A stretch of DNA of 64,000 nucleotides from Ricordea florida (taxonomy: Eukaryota; Cnidaria; Anthozoa; Corallimorpharia; Ricordeidae): contig OX453282.1 in NCBI GenBank assembly GCA_949710005.1, positions 16,122,209 through 16,186,208 on the forward strand, in the 5' to 3' direction. The position numbers and the translations under genes are program-made. This document shows, in pieces, positions 1-9,258 of this stretch (positions are counted from its first letter, which is position 1; each line of letters starts with the position of its first letter). Under the pieces are notes generated by a model. That model worked only from the letters and a program-made list of their open reading frames with translations. It was not told the DNA's origin and ran no database searches.

Positions 1-744
1 CAAGTGTATCTAGTCACATACAGTCAGGCCGACACAACACGCTTCCCAACAAGGCAATCTTTTGTAGATATCGTCCTAGAATCTTTCTGTGGTTGCAATG
101 GAAGAATTTTGCAATGGTGCTGTTCTTTAGAAGAGCATGCCGATGGTGGATTACACTATCACATGTGCCTAAAATTTGATCGCCTTCAAAGATGGATATC
201 AAGCAAGAGAGCTCTGTTGGAGCAAGATGTTAGTGTGCACTATTCCGATAGCCATTCTAACTACTTCACCGCTTATCAATATGTCACTAAGGAAGATAGA
301 GAAGCACTGCATAGCGAAGGACACCCAGATCTAACGAATGAAGGTCTTAGACGAGGAAACCAGGCAAGTGCAGCAGTACACGCTCGAGGAATTGCACGCC
401 GAAACGAAAGCCGCCGTGTCAACAGATCAACTGATAGCACCAGATCGAGAGGTAGTAGGAAGCGAACGCGTATGTCTTCCTTTGAGCTGTCCGAATTAAT
501 AGTGAAGAAAGGTATTAAAACGAAACTGGAACTCATGAAATTAGCCAAAGATCAGAAAGCGGAAGGAAAAACAGATGTAGCGGAGTTTATAGTAAATAGA
601 GGGCCTAAAGTTGTCAGTGAAGTTCTTAATACAGCCTGGGAGATAGAGACTGCAGATGAACAGTTATTACGGCTTAATAAATCAAGAATAGACATTTTAC
701 AGGAGTGTAAAGACGAGCCATGCGTGGACGGATGCGAAGGTTAG
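1..744 (+). CDS. Rep N-terminal HUH endonuclease, unit 1 (5' end outside window)
   Basis: This is the same reading frame as the complete copy at 3618-4481, entered at residue 41. The HUH motif (His-Tyr-His) and the YxxK motif are intact. The start codon lies to the left of the window. The only difference noticed from the other units is a silent T at 84. The frame ends at the TAG shared by all units. Confidence 0.8.
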   Translation, partial: QVYLVTYSQADTTRFPTRQSFVDIVLESFCGCNGRILQWCCSLEEHADGGLHYHMCLKFDRLQRWISSKRALLEQDVSVHYSDSHSNYFTAYQYVTKEDREALHSEGHPDLTNEGLRRGNQASAAVHARGIARRNESRRVNRSTDSTRSRGSRKRTRMSSFELSELIVKKGIKTKLELMKLAKDQKAEGKTDVAEFIVNRGPKVVSEVLNTAWEIETADEQLLRLNKSRIDILQECKDEPCVDGCEG

Positions 745-1303
745 TGGTTAGTATGCGCCAAGCAGATCTTACAGGAGAATGGGATCACCGAAGGTAGTTT
801 TACCACAGCGGTATTAGAATTGTTGAAAAAAGGCAGAGGAAAATACCGTAATATTCTTATCGTGGGTCCTGCAGACTGTGGAAAAACGTTCATTCTCAAC
901 CCAATAACCAAGATCTATCACGTATTTTCAAACCCGGCAACATCTACATTTGCTTGGATAGGTGTGGAAAAGGCCGAGTGTGTCTTCCTTAACGACTTCC
1001 GGTGGAATAGCGCGCTTACTCCCCTGGCATGATCTACTTCTTATGTTAGAAGGACAACCAGTGCACCTCCCCGCTCCGAAATCACACTATGCTAAGGATA
1101 TCTTGTTTGAGAGAGACACCCCAATCTTCGCTACAAGCAAACACCCCATTGTTTATGTTAAGAGTGGTGCGATAGATGAGCGTGAAAGTGACATGATGCG
1201 CGTTAGATGGCTCGTTTTCAACTTTAACAGGGTTATACCCCGTGAACGTCAAAAAGAACTTGAATCGTGCGCGTCTTGCTTCGCAAGACTCATTTTGGGT
1301 TAG
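745..1303 (+). pseudogene. SF3 helicase segment, unit 1, frameshifted
   Basis: This is the helicase half in the same position as 4482-5039, but it carries one extra C at about 1019, in the stretch just after Walker B. The upstream frame therefore ends at 1032, and motif C and the C-terminus lie in another frame (open to 1303). Only this unit has the insertion, and it makes the distance from unit 1 to unit 2 3,737 bp upstream of this point. Its helicase product would be truncated after Walker B. Confidence 0.8.
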
Positions 1304-1786
1304 ACATATGTCGAATAACAATAGTCTATACTGCATTGCATTATTGTAAATAGTATGGCGATAGAAGTACAATGTTTTCAACGTTTTCATGGTTTACGCT
1401 TTACGTTTATGAAGTGTAAAGATGAAGGTCGAATTACTTTATATCAAACACCGTAAGCCGTAAACCGCGATAATCACTTAGCATTAGTAATGCAACACCG
1501 TTGAAAGGTAGCATTACAACTAAAACATTATGGAACATACTAACCTTTTTATAAATTCAGTGGCTTAGGAAAAATACCGTATAAAGTTCTATTTTTAAAA
1601 ATGCCATAATGACGAAGCCAAGTGATTATGCAAAAGAGATAAGGTTTGTTTACATTCTCAAACTAGTGCGGTACTGTCAAACATTTAAGAATTTATTCCC
1701 ACGGAAGTACAATATATACAAAATGTTGCGTATAAAAAAACTTTCCTCAGTACAATAGTACAATACTTCTGTCAGTCTTATCGTAT

Positions 1787-2866
1787 TTAGCATTTTGTAC
1801 GATGCCCACGATTTATTATAATTAAATCTATACGCTTGTTCATGGAGTCTATTAAATGGTCGATAACGCCGACAGGTATTTCTTGAATGTTCCTCTTCAC
1901 TCTTTCAGCGAACTGCTCCTTGTTTTCATATGTTATGTGTTTTTCTAACGCTTCTTCCTTTAACTGCTTCTTTGTGATATGAAACAAGTTCTCAATAGGG
2001 TTTAAATCCCGACTTCGAGGGGGAATAGGGAATATTGTTGCATGAACTGATTCCATTGCAATTTTTACCTTTGCGCTATTTTGACTCGGATCCCCGTCTT
2101 GTAAAAATAGTCGTGTTCTGCATTTTTCCGCTCTACAATAAACGTTTTCAAAATGCTCAAGAACAAATAGAGCAAAGAACTTGCCATCTAAATAATCGTA
2201 TTCTTCGCATAAAATGACACCCTTACGGTACGAAATCGCAACAAACACATGCACAACTCTACCGCCAGTTCCTTCGTGACTGCCCTTGGCTGTACAGTAC
2301 TGCGATAATCCTTCCTCTTTTTTTCTCCATATGCGGCCGCTAGCTGCTCTTGCCTGATCGAAGGGATTGTATTTGTGGTAAAAGCTTACTGCGTCGAGAT
2401 AAAAGCACACATCTTCTTTCCAGAAGTCTAAAGGACGCTCTCTTTTAATCTGTCTTGCGAATGATAGTCTCCTTACTACATCCTTATCAGTTAGAATACC
2501 CTTTTTCCTGGCTTGGTGATATCCATAGCCCAACCTTTCCATGTATCGTTGCATGGACCTGACTGATATGTCTTCTGTAGTAAGTCCTACCTCACACATC
2601 AGTCTCCTGCATGTGAAATGTCCAGTAGTTCGGCGTAAATTGTAGATTGCACGCTCAATCCTGCGCTCATAGCGCGCGCTTAATATTCGCGGTTTCCCTG
2701 CCTTACGTTTACTTCTTTTCTTCGTATTTGGGGATTTCACAGACCGAAACACCGTTGATCTTGACACGTGACACTTTCGTGCTATTTCATTGACTGTCAA
2801 GTCTCCCTGTTCTTTCAGGATCTGCACCTTTGCTGCTGTTTTGGGATCGATTTCACGCCAAACCAT
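1787..2866 (-). CDS. Tc1/mariner DD34E transposase, unit 1
   Basis: Full-length 359-residue copy with Lys183 and Cys359 (variant type a, shared with unit 3). All catalytic residues described for 5523-6602 are present. Confidence 0.92.
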   Translation of the reverse strand: MVWREIDPKTAAKVQILKEQGDLTVNEIARKCHVSRSTVFRSVKSPNTKKRSKRKAGKPRILSARYERRIERAIYNLRRTTGHFTCRRLMCEVGLTTEDISVRSMQRYMERLGYGYHQARKKGILTDKDVVRRLSFARQIKRERPLDFWKEDVCFYLDAVSFYHKYNPFDQARAASGRIWRKKEEGLSQYCTAKGSHEGTGGRVVHVFVAISYRKGVILCEEYDYLDGKFFALFVLEHFENVYCRAEKCRTRLFLQDGDPSQNSAKVKIAMESVHATIFPIPPRSRDLNPIENLFHITKKQLKEEALEKHITYENKEQFAERVKRNIQEIPVGVIDHLIDSMNKRIDLIIINRGHRTKC

Positions 2867-3340
2867 TTTGGTACTAAGTGATCGCTACACGCACAGAAAA
2901 CGTCTGATTCTAAAGGACATTTGGAACACTTTATTGTATTATTACGTGTTAAACAGCCTCGACATCAATACTTTCTTCGATTTCACGCTTTGTATTGTTA
3001 TAATAGCAATGTATAATGATGCTTAGTGCTTTACATGTCTTTTTTTCAATAAATGTAATGAGGCCCTTCTTTCAGACAATCGCCGTCAATATACCTTGAC
3101 ACCCTACTAAGACAATGACCACAATGTCCCCTCCCGATTCCCTTATATTCAAACCCCCTTCCCCGGTGCAATGTTGTTTGATAGAACGCCAGTGGGATGT
3201 CAATCGAAAGACACTCCAACATTGCTCCGGGGAAGGGGGTTTGAGCGGAATAAAACTACATACTTCGAAAGATAATTGACTTCTTCTAGTAAACACTGCA
3301 AAAGTGCGGTATGGGTGTCAAGGTTTTTGACGGGGATTGT

Positions 3341-3617
3341 CTAAATACACGTTTTCCTGATTTTGGACGTTTCACTGGTCGGAATGACATGAAATTTGAT
3401 AGTACGTACCCCCTAAATACTACGAACATGAAAGTGTATAACGAAAAAGAGAGGATGTCCTTATAGCTAAGTAGTTCAAGAAATTCTTTCGAAAAACGCA
3501 AATGTCTTATGATGCAAATATTATAATGGCGCGCTAAGAATTGTGGGCTGTGTATATAGACGTGAATTCTAGTCTGTACGTCAAACATTTTGATGTACAT
3601 TTCACCCAATTGATAGA
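3341..3617 (+). promoter_or_regulatory. Leader and probable promoter of rep
   Basis: This 277-bp stretch separates the nested inverted repeat from the rep start codon. A TATA-like run (TATATA at 3553-3558) lies about 60 bp upstream of the ATG, and an imperfect palindrome (GTACGTCAAA facing TTTGATGTAC) sits between them at about 3577-3599. The stretch is the same in every unit, so each copy has its own promoter candidate. That it acts as a promoter is inferred from position and the TATA-like run. Confidence 0.45.
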
Positions 3618-4481
3618 ATGGAGACAGGCGAAGATAGTCAGTGTGAAGTTAACCTTGAATACGAAGACAGTTGCAGTATAATCTCGGATATTGTAGAAGA
3701 GGAGTTAGATACGGTCCCTTCTGAGCCAATTGTAAGACAAGTGTATCTAGTCACATACAGTCAGGCCGACACAACACGCTTCCCAACAAGGCAATCTTTT
3801 GTAGATATCGTCCTAGAATCCTTCTGTGGTTGCAATGGAAGAATTTTGCAATGGTGCTGTTCTTTAGAAGAGCATGCCGATGGTGGATTACACTATCACA
3901 TGTGCCTAAAATTTGATCGCCTTCAAAGATGGATATCAAGCAAGAGAGCTCTGTTGGAGCAAGATGTTAGTGTGCACTATTCCGATAGCCATTCTAACTA
4001 CTTCACCGCTTATCAATATGTCACTAAGGAAGATAGAGAAGCACTGCATAGCGAAGGACACCCAGATCTAACGAATGAAGGTCTTAGACGAGGAAACCAG
4101 GCAAGTGCAGCAGTACACGCTCGAGGAATTGCACGCCGAAACGAAAGCCGCCGTGTCAACAGATCAACTGATAGCACCAGATCGAGAGGTAGTAGGAAGC
4201 GAACGCGTATGTCTTCCTTTGAGCTGTCCGAATTAATAGTGAAGAAAGGTATTAAAACGAAACTGGAACTCATGAAATTAGCCAAAGATCAGAAAGCGGA
4301 AGGAAAAACAGATGTAGCGGAGTTTATAGTAAATAGAGGGCCTAAAGTTGTCAGTGAAGTTCTTAATACAGCCTGGGAGATAGAGACTGCAGATGAACAG
4401 TTATTACGGCTTAATAAATCAAGAATAGACATTTTACAGGAGTGTAAAGACGAGCCATGCGTGGACGGATGCGAAGGTTAG
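3618..4481 (+). CDS. Replication initiator (Rep), HUH endonuclease domain, unit 2
   Basis: Rolling-circle initiators of this class nick one strand at an origin through an active-site tyrosine and stay bound to the 5' end. The 287-residue frame starts at ATG 3618, after an acidic N-terminal tail (residues 1-40). Motif I is YLVTYSQA (43-50), resembling the FLTYxxC-type motif of CRESS-DNA Reps. Motif II is His-Tyr-His (92-94), for metal binding. Motif III is Tyr134-Val-Thr-Lys137 (YxxK), with Tyr134 the predicted nucleophile. A basic Arg/Ser-rich stretch (about 158-190) and a charged helical linker follow. The frame ends at TAG 4479-4481, but the same frame continues open into the helicase. Domain order matches CRESS-DNA virus and parvovirus initiators; which of the two is closer cannot be decided here. 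Confidence 0.85.
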   Translation: METGEDSQCEVNLEYEDSCSIISDIVEEELDTVPSEPIVRQVYLVTYSQADTTRFPTRQSFVDIVLESFCGCNGRILQWCCSLEEHADGGLHYHMCLKFDRLQRWISSKRALLEQDVSVHYSDSHSNYFTAYQYVTKEDREALHSEGHPDLTNEGLRRGNQASAAVHARGIARRNESRRVNRSTDSTRSRGSRKRTRMSSFELSELIVKKGIKTKLELMKLAKDQKAEGKTDVAEFIVNRGPKVVSEVLNTAWEIETADEQLLRLNKSRIDILQECKDEPCVDGCEG

Positions 4482-4545
4482 TGGTTAGTATGCGCCAAGC
4501 AGATCTTACAGGAGAATGGGATCACCGAAGGTAGTTTTACCACAG
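4477..4545 (+). other. Candidate 69-nt intron spanning the TAG between Rep and helicase domains
   Basis: GTTAGT at 4477-4482 (preceded by AAG) resembles a 5' splice site. CCACAG ending at 4545, after a short pyrimidine run, resembles a 3' splice site, and CTTAC at 4505-4509 could be a branch point. The interval is 69 nt, a multiple of three, and contains the TAG, so removing it would keep the frame. The same signals recur in all nine units. Against it: it is short, other AG dinucleotides lie before 4545, and stop-codon readthrough or separate expression are alternatives. Confidence 0.4.
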
Positions 4546-5039
4546 CGGTATTAGAATTGTTGAAAAAAGGCAGAGGAAAATACCGTAATATTCTTATCGT
4601 GGGTCCTGCAGACTGTGGAAAAACGTTCATTCTCAACCCAATAACCAAGATCTATCACGTATTTTCAAACCCGGCAACATCTACATTTGCTTGGATAGGT
4701 GTGGAAAAGGCCGAGTGTGTCTTCCTTAACGACTTCCGGTGGAATAGCGCGCTTATCCCCTGGCATGATCTACTTCTTATGTTAGAAGGACAACCAGTGC
4801 ACCTCCCCGCTCCGAAATCACACTATGCTAAGGATATCTTGTTTGAGAGAGACACCCCAATCTTCGCTACAAGCAAACACCCCATTGTTTATGTTAAGAG
4901 TGGTGCGATAGATGAGCGTGAAAGTGACATGATGCGCGTTAGATGGCTCGTTTTCAACTTTAACAGGGTTATACCCCGTGAACGTCAAAAAGAACTTGAA
5001 TCGTGCGCGTCTTGCTTCGCAAGACTCATTTTGGGTTAG
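4482..5039 (+). CDS. Superfamily 3 (S3H) helicase domain, unit 2
   Basis: The frame is open directly after TAG 4479-4481 and in register with the Rep domain. Walker A is GPADCGKT (GxxxxGKT pattern), Walker B is in VFLNDFRW, and motif C is in FATSKH, where the usual Asn of SF3 motif C is Lys. An Arg-rich stretch (RVRWLVF) follows. SF3 helicases unwind DNA for viral and plasmid initiators and are normally fused behind the HUH domain. There is no in-frame ATG before Walker A; the first one comes after Walker B. This part therefore probably reaches the cell only as an extension of Rep, through splicing or readthrough. It ends at TAG 5037-5039. Confidence 0.82.
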   Translation, partial: WLVCAKQILQENGITEGSFTTAVLELLKKGRGKYRNILIVGPADCGKTFILNPITKIYHVFSNPATSTFAWIGVEKAECVFLNDFRWNSALIPWHDLLLMLEGQPVHLPAPKSHYAKDILFERDTPIFATSKHPIVYVKSGAIDERESDMMRVRWLVFNFNRVIPRERQKELESCASCFARLILG

Positions 5040-5522
5040 ACATATGTCGAATAACAATAGTCTATACTGCATTGCATTATTGTAAATAGTATGGCGATAG
5101 AAGTACAATGTTTTCAACGTTTTCATGGTTTACGCTTTACGTTTATGAAGTGTAAAGATGAAGGTCGAATTACTTTATATCAAACACCGTAAGCCGTAAA
5201 CCGCGATAATCACTTAGCATTAGTAATGCAACACCGTTGAAAGGTAGCATTACAACTAAAACATTATGGAACATACTAACCTTTTTATAAATTCAGTGGC
5301 TTAGGAAAAATACCGTATAAAGTTCTATTTTTAAAAATGCCATAATGACGAAGCCAAGTGATTATGCAAAAGAGATAAGGTTTGTTTACATTCTCAAACT
5401 AGTGCGGTACTGTCAAACATTTAAGAATTTATTCCCACGGAAGTACAATATATACAAAATGTTGCGTATAAAAAAACTTTCCTCAGTACAATAGTACAAT
5501 ACTTCTGTCAGTCTTATCGTAT
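5040..5522. other. Intergenic region between convergent helicase and transposase, with inverted repeats
   Basis: This 483-bp stretch holds no convincing gene. It contains a 15-bp inverted repeat with two mismatches (5127-5141 facing 5188-5202), and a second short pair with AATCACTT at about 5207 facing AAGTGATT at about 5356. On the - strand, AATAAA (TTTATT on + at 5428-5433) lies about 90 bp past the transposase stop and is a reasonable polyadenylation signal for it. No clear AATAAA follows the helicase on the + strand. Confidence 0.5.
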
Positions 5523-6602
5523 TTAGCATTTTGTACGATGCCCACGATTTATTATAATTAAATCTATACGCTTGTTCATGGAGTCTATTAAATGGTCGAT
5601 AACGCCGACAGGTATTTCTTGAATGTTCCTCTTCACTCTTTCAGCGAACTGCTCCTTGTTTTCATATGTTATGTGTTTTTCTAACGCTTCTTCCTTTAAC
5701 TGCTTCTTTGTGATATGAAACAAGTTCTCAATAGGGTTTAAATCCCGACTTCGAGGGGGAATAGGGAATATTGTTGCATGAACTGATTCCATTGCAATTT
5801 TTACCTTTGCGCTATTTTGACTCGGATCCCCGTCTTGTAAAAATAGTCGTGTTCTGCATTTTTCCGCTCTACAATAAACGTTTTCAAAATGCTCAAGAAC
5901 AAATAGAGCAAAGAACTTGCCATCTAAATAATCGTATTCTTCGCATAAAATGACACCCTTACGGTACGAAATCGCAACAAACACATGCACAACTCTACCG
6001 CCAGTTCCTTCGTGACTGCCCTTGGCTGTACAGTACTGCGATAATCCTTCCTCTCTTTTTCTCCATATGCGGCCGCTAGCTGCTCTTGCCTGATCGAAGG
6101 GATTGTATTTGTGGTAAAAGCTTACTGCGTCGAGATAAAAGCACACATCTTCTTTCCAGAAGTCTAAAGGACGCTCTCTTTTAATCTGTCTTGCGAATGA
6201 TAGTCTCCTTACTACATCCTTATCAGTTAGAATACCCTTTTTCCTGGCTTGGTGATATCCATAGCCCAACCTTTCCATGTATCGTTGCATGGACCTGACT
6301 GATATGTCTTCTGTAGTAAGTCCTACCTCACACATCAGTCTCCTGCATGTGAAATGTCCAGTAGTTCGGCGTAAATTGTAGATTGCACGCTCAATCCTGC
6401 GCTCATAGCGCGCGCTTAATATTCGCGGTTTCCCTGCCTTACGTTTACTTCTTTTCTTCGTATTTGGGGATTTCACAGACCGAAACACCGTTGATCTTGA
6501 CACGTGACACTTTCGTGCTATTTCATTGACTGTCAAGTCTCCCTGTTCTTTCAGGATCTGCACCTTTGCTGCTGTTTTGGGATCGATTTCACGCCAAACC
6601 AT
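5523..6602 (-). CDS. Tc1/mariner-family DD34E transposase, unit 2
   Basis: Cut-and-paste transposase of 359 residues without introns. A first helix-turn-helix lies at about residues 10-42, a basic stretch with a GRPR-like AGKPR motif at 49-60 (possible nuclear signal and DNA contact), and a second Tc3-type helix-turn-helix at about 62-140. The catalytic triad is Asp158 (YLDAV), Asp257 (LQDGDP) and Glu292 (DLNPIEN), with 34 residues between the last two, the Tc1 spacing. No stop or frameshift interrupts any of the nine copies, so the gene is plausibly functional. It is transcribed toward rep's 3' end and diverges from the next unit's rep. This copy has Arg183 and Cys359 (type b). A Tc1 transposase beside a Rep/SF3 initiator is unusual. 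Confidence 0.94.
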   Translation of the reverse strand: MVWREIDPKTAAKVQILKEQGDLTVNEIARKCHVSRSTVFRSVKSPNTKKRSKRKAGKPRILSARYERRIERAIYNLRRTTGHFTCRRLMCEVGLTTEDISVRSMQRYMERLGYGYHQARKKGILTDKDVVRRLSFARQIKRERPLDFWKEDVCFYLDAVSFYHKYNPFDQARAASGRIWRKREEGLSQYCTAKGSHEGTGGRVVHVFVAISYRKGVILCEEYDYLDGKFFALFVLEHFENVYCRAEKCRTRLFLQDGDPSQNSAKVKIAMESVHATIFPIPPRSRDLNPIENLFHITKKQLKEEALEKHITYENKEQFAERVKRNIQEIPVGVIDHLIDSMNKRIDLIIINRGHRTKC

Positions 6603-6810
6603 TTTGGTACTAAGTGATCGCTACACGCACAGAAAACGTCTGATTCTAAAGGACATTTGGAACACTTTATTGTATTATTACGTGTTAAACAGCCTCGACA
6701 TCAATACTTTCTTCGATTTCACGCTTTGTATTGTTATAATAGCAATGTATAATGATGCTTAGTGCTTTACATGTCTTTTTTTCAATAAATGTAATGAGGC
6801 CCTTCTTTCA
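6603..6810. other. Intergenic region upstream of the transposase, with a nicking-site-like stem-loop
   Basis: This is the 5' region of the - strand transposase. TATTATTAC at 6673-6681 fits NANTATTAC, the consensus cut by CRESS-DNA Reps. It is flanked by a 5-bp stem, AACAC (6661-6665) and GTGTT (6682-6686), which would place it in the loop. The match recurs in every unit, at 2937, 6673, 10409, 14145, 17881, 21617, 25353, 29089 and 32825. About one match per unit is expected by chance, so the call rests on the stem and the location. A second match, on the - strand at 4585-4593 inside the helicase, has no stem. Confidence 0.4.
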
Positions 6811-7077
6811 GACAATCGCCGTCAATATACCTTGACACCCTACTAAGACAATGACCACAATGTCCCCTCCCGATTCCCTTATATTCAAACCCCCTTCCCC
6901 GGTGCAATGTTGTTTGATAGAACGCCAGTGGGATGTCAATCGAAAGACACTCCAACATTGCTCCGGGGAAGGGGGTTTGAGCGGAATAAAACTACATACT
7001 TCGAAAGATAATTGACTTCTTCTAGTAAACACTGCAAAAGTGCGGTATGGGTGTCAAGGTTTTTGACGGGGATTGTC
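6811..7077. repeat. Nested inverted-repeat block (ITR-like or origin region), present in every unit
   Basis: Outer arms 6811-6840 and 7049-7077 are imperfect inverted repeats ending in GACAATC/GATTGTC. Inner arms 6885-6912 and 6953-6980 are 28-bp inverted repeats with one mismatch around a 40-nt loop. The word GTCAA or its complement TTGAC occurs six times in these 267 bp, where about 0.5 would be expected; these could be Rep-binding iterons. The array ends at 33228, flush with the outer end of the right outer arm. Equivalent blocks start at 3075, 6811, 10547, 14283, 18019, 21755, 25491, 29227 and 32963. It may be a terminal repeat shared between units of a concatemer, or a replication origin. 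Confidence 0.7.
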
Positions 7078-7353
7078 TAAATACACGTTTTCCTGATTTT
7101 GGACGTTTCACTGGTCGGAATGACATGAAATTTGATAGTACGTACCCCCTAAATACTACGAACATGAAAGTGTATAACGAAAAAGAGAGGATGTCCTTAT
7201 AGCTAAGTAGTTCAAGAAATTCTTTCGAAAAACGCAAATGTCTTATGATGCAAATATTATAATGGCGCGCTAAGAATTGTGGGCTGTGTATATAGACGTG
7301 AATTCTAGTCTGTACGTCAAACATTTTGATGTACATTTCACCCAATTGATAGA

Positions 7354-8217
7354 ATGGAGACAGGCGAAGATAGTCAGTGTGAAGTTAACCTTGAATACGA
7401 AGACAGTTGCAGTATAATCTCGGATATTGTAGAAGAGGAGTTAGATACGGTCCCTTCTGAGCCAATTGTAAGACAAGTGTATCTAGTCACATACAGTCAG
7501 GCCGACACAACACGCTTCCCAACAAGGCAATCTTTTGTAGATATCGTCCTAGAATCCTTCTGTGGTTGCAATGGAAGAATTTTGCAATGGTGCTGTTCTT
7601 TAGAAGAGCATGCCGATGGTGGATTACACTATCACATGTGCCTAAAATTTGATCGCCTTCAAAGATGGATATCAAGCAAGAGAGCTCTGTTGGAGCAAGA
7701 TGTTAGTGTGCACTATTCCGATAGCCATTCTAACTACTTCACCGCTTATCAATATGTCACTAAGGAAGATAGAGAAGCACTGCATAGCGAAGGACACCCA
7801 GATCTAACGAATGAAGGTCTTAGACGAGGAAACCAGGCAAGTGCAGCAGTACACGCTCGAGGAATTGCACGCCGAAACGAAAGCCGCCGTGTCAACAGAT
7901 CAACTGATAGCACCAGATCGAGAGGTAGTAGGAAGCGAACGCGTATGTCTTCCTTTGAGCTGTCCGAATTAATAGTGAAGAAAGGTATTAAAACGAAACT
8001 GGAACTCATGAAATTAGCCAAAGATCAGAAAGCGGAAGGAAAAACAGATGTAGCGGAGTTTATAGTAAATAGAGGGCCTAAAGTTGTCAGTGAAGTTCTT
8101 AATACAGCCTGGGAGATAGAGACTGCAGATGAACAGTTATTACGGCTTAATAAATCAAGAATAGACATTTTACAGGAGTGTAAAGACGAGCCATGCGTGG
8201 ACGGATGCGAAGGTTAG
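7354..8217 (+). CDS. Rep HUH endonuclease domain, unit 3
   Basis: Intact 287-residue copy with no coding difference from unit 2. It ends at the conserved TAG. Confidence 0.85.
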   Translation: METGEDSQCEVNLEYEDSCSIISDIVEEELDTVPSEPIVRQVYLVTYSQADTTRFPTRQSFVDIVLESFCGCNGRILQWCCSLEEHADGGLHYHMCLKFDRLQRWISSKRALLEQDVSVHYSDSHSNYFTAYQYVTKEDREALHSEGHPDLTNEGLRRGNQASAAVHARGIARRNESRRVNRSTDSTRSRGSRKRTRMSSFELSELIVKKGIKTKLELMKLAKDQKAEGKTDVAEFIVNRGPKVVSEVLNTAWEIETADEQLLRLNKSRIDILQECKDEPCVDGCEG

Positions 8218-8775
8218 TGGTTAGTATGCGCCAAGCAGATCTTACAGGAGAATGGGATCACCGAAGGTAGTTTTACCACAGCGGTATTAGAATTGTTGAA
8301 AAAAGGCAGAGGAAAATACCGTAATATTCTTATCGTGGGTCCTGCAGACTGTGGAAAAACGTTCATTCTCAACCCAATAACCAAGATCTATCACGTATTT
8401 TCAAACCCGGCAACATCTACATTTGCTTGGATAGGTGTGGAAAAGGCCGAGTGTGTCTTCCTTAACGACTTCCGGTGGAATAGCGCGCTTATCCCCTGGC
8501 ATGATCTACTTCTTATGTTAGAAGGACAACCAGTGCACCTCCCCGCTCCGAAATCACACTATGCTAAGGATATCTTGTTTGAGAGAGACACCCCAATCTT
8601 CGCTACAAGCAAACACCCCATTGTTTATGTTAAGAGTGGTGCGATAGATGAGCGTGAAAGTGACATGATGCGCGTTAGATGGCTCGTTTTCAACTTTAAC
8701 AGGGTTATACCCCGTGAACGTCAAAAAGAACTTGAATCGTGCGCGTCTTGCTTCGCAAGACTCATTTTGGGTTAG
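8218..8775 (+). CDS. SF3 helicase domain, unit 3
   Basis: Intact and in frame with the preceding Rep, with Walker A, Walker B and motif C all present. It has no ATG before Walker A. Confidence 0.82.
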   Translation, partial: WLVCAKQILQENGITEGSFTTAVLELLKKGRGKYRNILIVGPADCGKTFILNPITKIYHVFSNPATSTFAWIGVEKAECVFLNDFRWNSALIPWHDLLLMLEGQPVHLPAPKSHYAKDILFERDTPIFATSKHPIVYVKSGAIDERESDMMRVRWLVFNFNRVIPRERQKELESCASCFARLILG

Positions 8776-9258
8776 ACATATGTCGAATAACAATAGTCTA
8801 TACTGCATTGCATTATTGTAAATAGTATGGCGATAGAAGTACAATGTTTTCAACGTTTTCATGGTTTACGCTTTACGTTTATGAAGTGTAAAGATGAAGG
8901 TCGAATTACTTTATATCAAACACCGTAAGCCGTAAACCGCGATAATCACTTAGCATTAGTAATGCAACACCGTTGAAAGGTAGCATTACAACTAAAACAT
9001 TATGGAACATACTAACCTTTTTATAAATTCAGTGGCTTAGGAAAAATACCGTATAAAGTTCTATTTTTAAAAATGCCATAATGACGAAGCCAAGTGATTA
9101 TGCAAAAGAGATAAGGTTTGTTTACATTCTCAAACTAGTGCGGTACTGTCAAACATTTAAGAATTTATTCCCACGGAAGTACAATATATACAAAATGTTG
9201 CGTATAAAAAAACTTTCCTCAGTACAATAGTACAATACTTCTGTCAGTCTTATCGTAT

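Noticed and set aside
3751..4285. Antisense frames of 62 and 90 codons inside Rep, repeated in each unit
   Set aside because: They mirror the Rep coding strand, have no recognisable motif and are explained as shadows.
4501..4514. TTACAG|GAG as the intron acceptor for the Rep interval
   Set aside because: Use of this acceptor gives a 35-nt intron, shifts the frame and quickly hits a stop.
4585..4593. Second NANTATTAC match (GAATATTAC on the - strand) inside the helicase
   Set aside because: It has no flanking stem and lies in conserved coding sequence just before Walker A.
4818..5126. 102-codon - strand frame overlapping the helicase 3' end
   Set aside because: It is antisense to conserved helicase motifs and has no domain; the helicase frame explains the openness.
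6784..6789. AATAAA on the + strand as polyadenylation signal of rep
   Set aside because: It lies about 1.7 kb past the helicase stop, beyond the antisense transposase, and next to the terminal repeat; assignment is unsupported.
7022..7345. 107-codon - strand frame between the nested inverted repeat and rep, repeated per unit
   Set aside because: Its sequence overlaps the promoter and terminal-repeat region, shows no motif, and runs through inverted repeats.
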